The notes under the pieces were generated by a model that saw only the letters and a list, made by a program, of their open reading frames with translations, had not been told where the DNA came from and did not search any database. A DNA stretch of 13,114 nt from Methanomassiliicoccaceae archaeon (lineage in GTDB: Archaea; Thermoplasmatota; Thermoplasmata; Methanomassiliicoccales; Methanomethylophilaceae), in NCBI GenBank assembly GCA_009786295.1, contig WQTN01000120.1, positions 1 through 13,114 on the forward strand, read 5' to 3'. The translations under genes and the position numbers were made by a program. Shown here piece by piece: positions 12,077-13,114 of this stretch. Each line of letters begins with the position of its first letter. Within the stretch, counting starts at the first letter, position 1.

Positions 12077-13095
12077 ACGTAAGGAAAAAGGCTGAACTCA
12101 CACTCGGCGGCGGCGTAAGGCTTCCGAGTGGGTTTGTCTTTCCGTACAGGATTTCAAGGTCCACCGCAGGGCCGGGCGCAGGCTCCGCCTCCGCTGTCTT
12201 CTCTTTCGGCGGGCACAGAGTGAAAAAGAGCATATCTTATGGATCGGGAGAGTTCGAGCTCGTTGAAGAGAACAGCAGGCTTTCTATGAAAAGGAACGGA
12301 GTTCCTTTCCTGGAGGAAGTGAAGATCGAACCAATAGTATTCCATTGCCCAGAACAGGCGTTCTTCAATCTCGATCATAGATGCATATTCAATTGCGCAT
12401 TCTGCGTATCTCCGCTGCTAAGCAAGGATCTGGACAAGGGGCTTTCCGACGAGGATATGGTAAGGATGACAAAAGAGGCCATCAGCGATGGGCAGAAGGT
12501 CGTATCGGTCTCTCTCACAAGCGGTGTCTTCGGCAGCGTTGATGAGACGGTCGAGAGGTTCGTATCGTGCGTTTCGAAGCTCAGAAAGGCGTTCCCGGAA
12601 CTTCCTATCGGCGTCGAGCCGTACGTTTCCGGTAAAGGACACATCAGAGCGCTGAAGGAAGCAGGGGCGACCGAGATCAAACTGAACATACAGTCTCCAA
12701 ACAGAGCAATATTCGAGAAGGTCTGCCCCGAATTGGATTATGATAACATAATCGAGATGCTCCTCTATTCGGTAGATGTCTTCGGATCCGGCAAAGTGAC
12801 ATCAAACATGATATTCGGAATGGGGGAGACCGATGAGGAGATCAAAGAGACAACGGAGTTCCTATGCTTGAACGGAGTGATACCTACGTATAGGGCACTT
12901 CGTACCAATGCCGTGAATCAAGATCAGCTTGTATCGGCGGTCGGCCGACAGCCGCCGGTAAGCGCAGACAGGGCGATCAAACTTGCCAGAATGCAGAAGG
13001 AGAAACTTCTGGCACATGGCCTGGATACAAGAGAATGCCGTACCATGTGCATAGAATGCACCTGTTGCGACCTTGTGCCGTTCAGAGATCTTTAA
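12061..13095 (+). CDS. Uncharacterised radical SAM protein with cysteine-rich C-terminus
   Basis: A 344-residue radical SAM protein of unassigned family. The SAM cluster motif is canonical, Cys108-X3-Cys112-X2-Cys115 (CIFNCAFC), preceded by an unusual N-terminal extension of about 100 residues rich in beta strands (KKSISYGSGEFELVEE). Barrel elements include VSVSLTSGVFG (a GGEP-like SAM-binding position), LPIGVEPYVSG, EIKLNIQSPN and MIFGMGETDEEI, the last resembling BioB/HmdB/MoaA-like enzymes. The C-terminus carries Cys326-X3-Cys330-X2-Cys333-X-Cys335-Cys336, a likely auxiliary Fe-S or zinc site. The ATG at 12061 lies inside cysS (16-bp overlap), so it is translated with cysS and cysE and may relate to cysteine or tRNA. 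No substrate can be assigned. HmdB-like cofactor synthesis was considered, but the CX5CX2C spacing I associate with HmdB is not present. Confidence 0.85.
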   Translation: MEEDLNVRKKAELTLGGGVRLPSGFVFPYRISRSTAGPGAGSASAVFSFGGHRVKKSISYGSGEFELVEENSRLSMKRNGVPFLEEVKIEPIVFHCPEQAFFNLDHRCIFNCAFCVSPLLSKDLDKGLSDEDMVRMTKEAISDGQKVVSVSLTSGVFGSVDETVERFVSCVSKLRKAFPELPIGVEPYVSGKGHIRALKEAGATEIKLNIQSPNRAIFEKVCPELDYDNIIEMLLYSVDVFGSGKVTSNMIFGMGETDEEIKETTEFLCLNGVIPTYRALRTNAVNQDQLVSAVGRQPPVSADRAIKLARMQKEKLLAHGLDTRECRTMCIECTCCDLVPFRDL

Positions 13096-13114
13096 CTTTC
13101 TGAACAAGATGGAT

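Noticed and set aside
1..13114. tRNA, rRNA, CRISPR arrays or riboswitches
   Set aside because: No cloverleaf-like stretch, regularly spaced short repeats or recognisable riboswitch core was seen. The gene-free gaps are all 136 bp or shorter and are taken up by promoter and leader elements.

Overview
This window looks like chromosomal DNA of a euryarchaeon, most likely of the class Thermoplasmata and perhaps a Methanomassiliicoccales-type gut or sediment methanogen. The evidence is an archaeal-type GTP cyclohydrolase (MptA/FolE2 family), an archaeosine-forming radical SAM enzyme (RaSEA type), a small protein resembling Thermoplasma TA0095, AT-rich TATA boxes about 25-27 nt before several start codons (leaderless mRNAs), and heavy use of AGA/AGG and ATA codons. 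All twelve genes stop at TGA (10) or TAA (2) and none at TAG. That fits, but does not prove, a lineage that decodes TAG as pyrrolysine. No methanogenesis gene is present, so the placement is an inference.

Layout. Positions 57-956 (+) encode the GTP cyclohydrolase. It overlaps by 11 bp, tail to tail, a minus-strand pair: a CoA-disulfide-reductase-like flavoprotein (1715-3067) followed 4 bp later by a TPD-motif PD-(D/E)XK nuclease related to human CDIN1/C15orf41 (946-1710). A divergent promoter region (3068-3173) separates these from two tandem paralogues of the DUF4003 family (3174-4157 and 4294-5280). The two copies share an almost unchanged leader and identical first 41 coding bases although the rest has diverged strongly. 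Next comes a plus-strand run: RaSEA-type radical SAM enzyme (5348-6364), an overlapping small TA0095/DUF5611-like gene (6345-6671), rmuC (6774-7991), a 645-residue zinc ribbon-PUA-PP-loop-diferredoxin protein (8032-9969), then cysE (10013-10654), cysS (10673-12076) and an overlapping radical SAM gene with a cysteine-rich tail (12061-13095).

How the genes may work together. Several concern tRNA and sulfur: GTP cyclohydrolase can supply deazaguanine or pterin precursors, RaSEA completes archaeosine in tRNA, cysE makes O-acetylserine for cysteine, cysS charges tRNA-Cys, and the PUA-PP-loop-ferredoxin protein has the parts expected of an RNA-directed sulfur-transfer enzyme rather than a plain PAPS reductase. 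The least explained parts are the DUF4003 pair with its conserved 5' block, the PUA-PP-loop-ferredoxin fusion, and the radical SAM gene coupled to cysS. No RNA genes, insertion sequences, integrases, CRISPR arrays or recognisable defence islands were seen.
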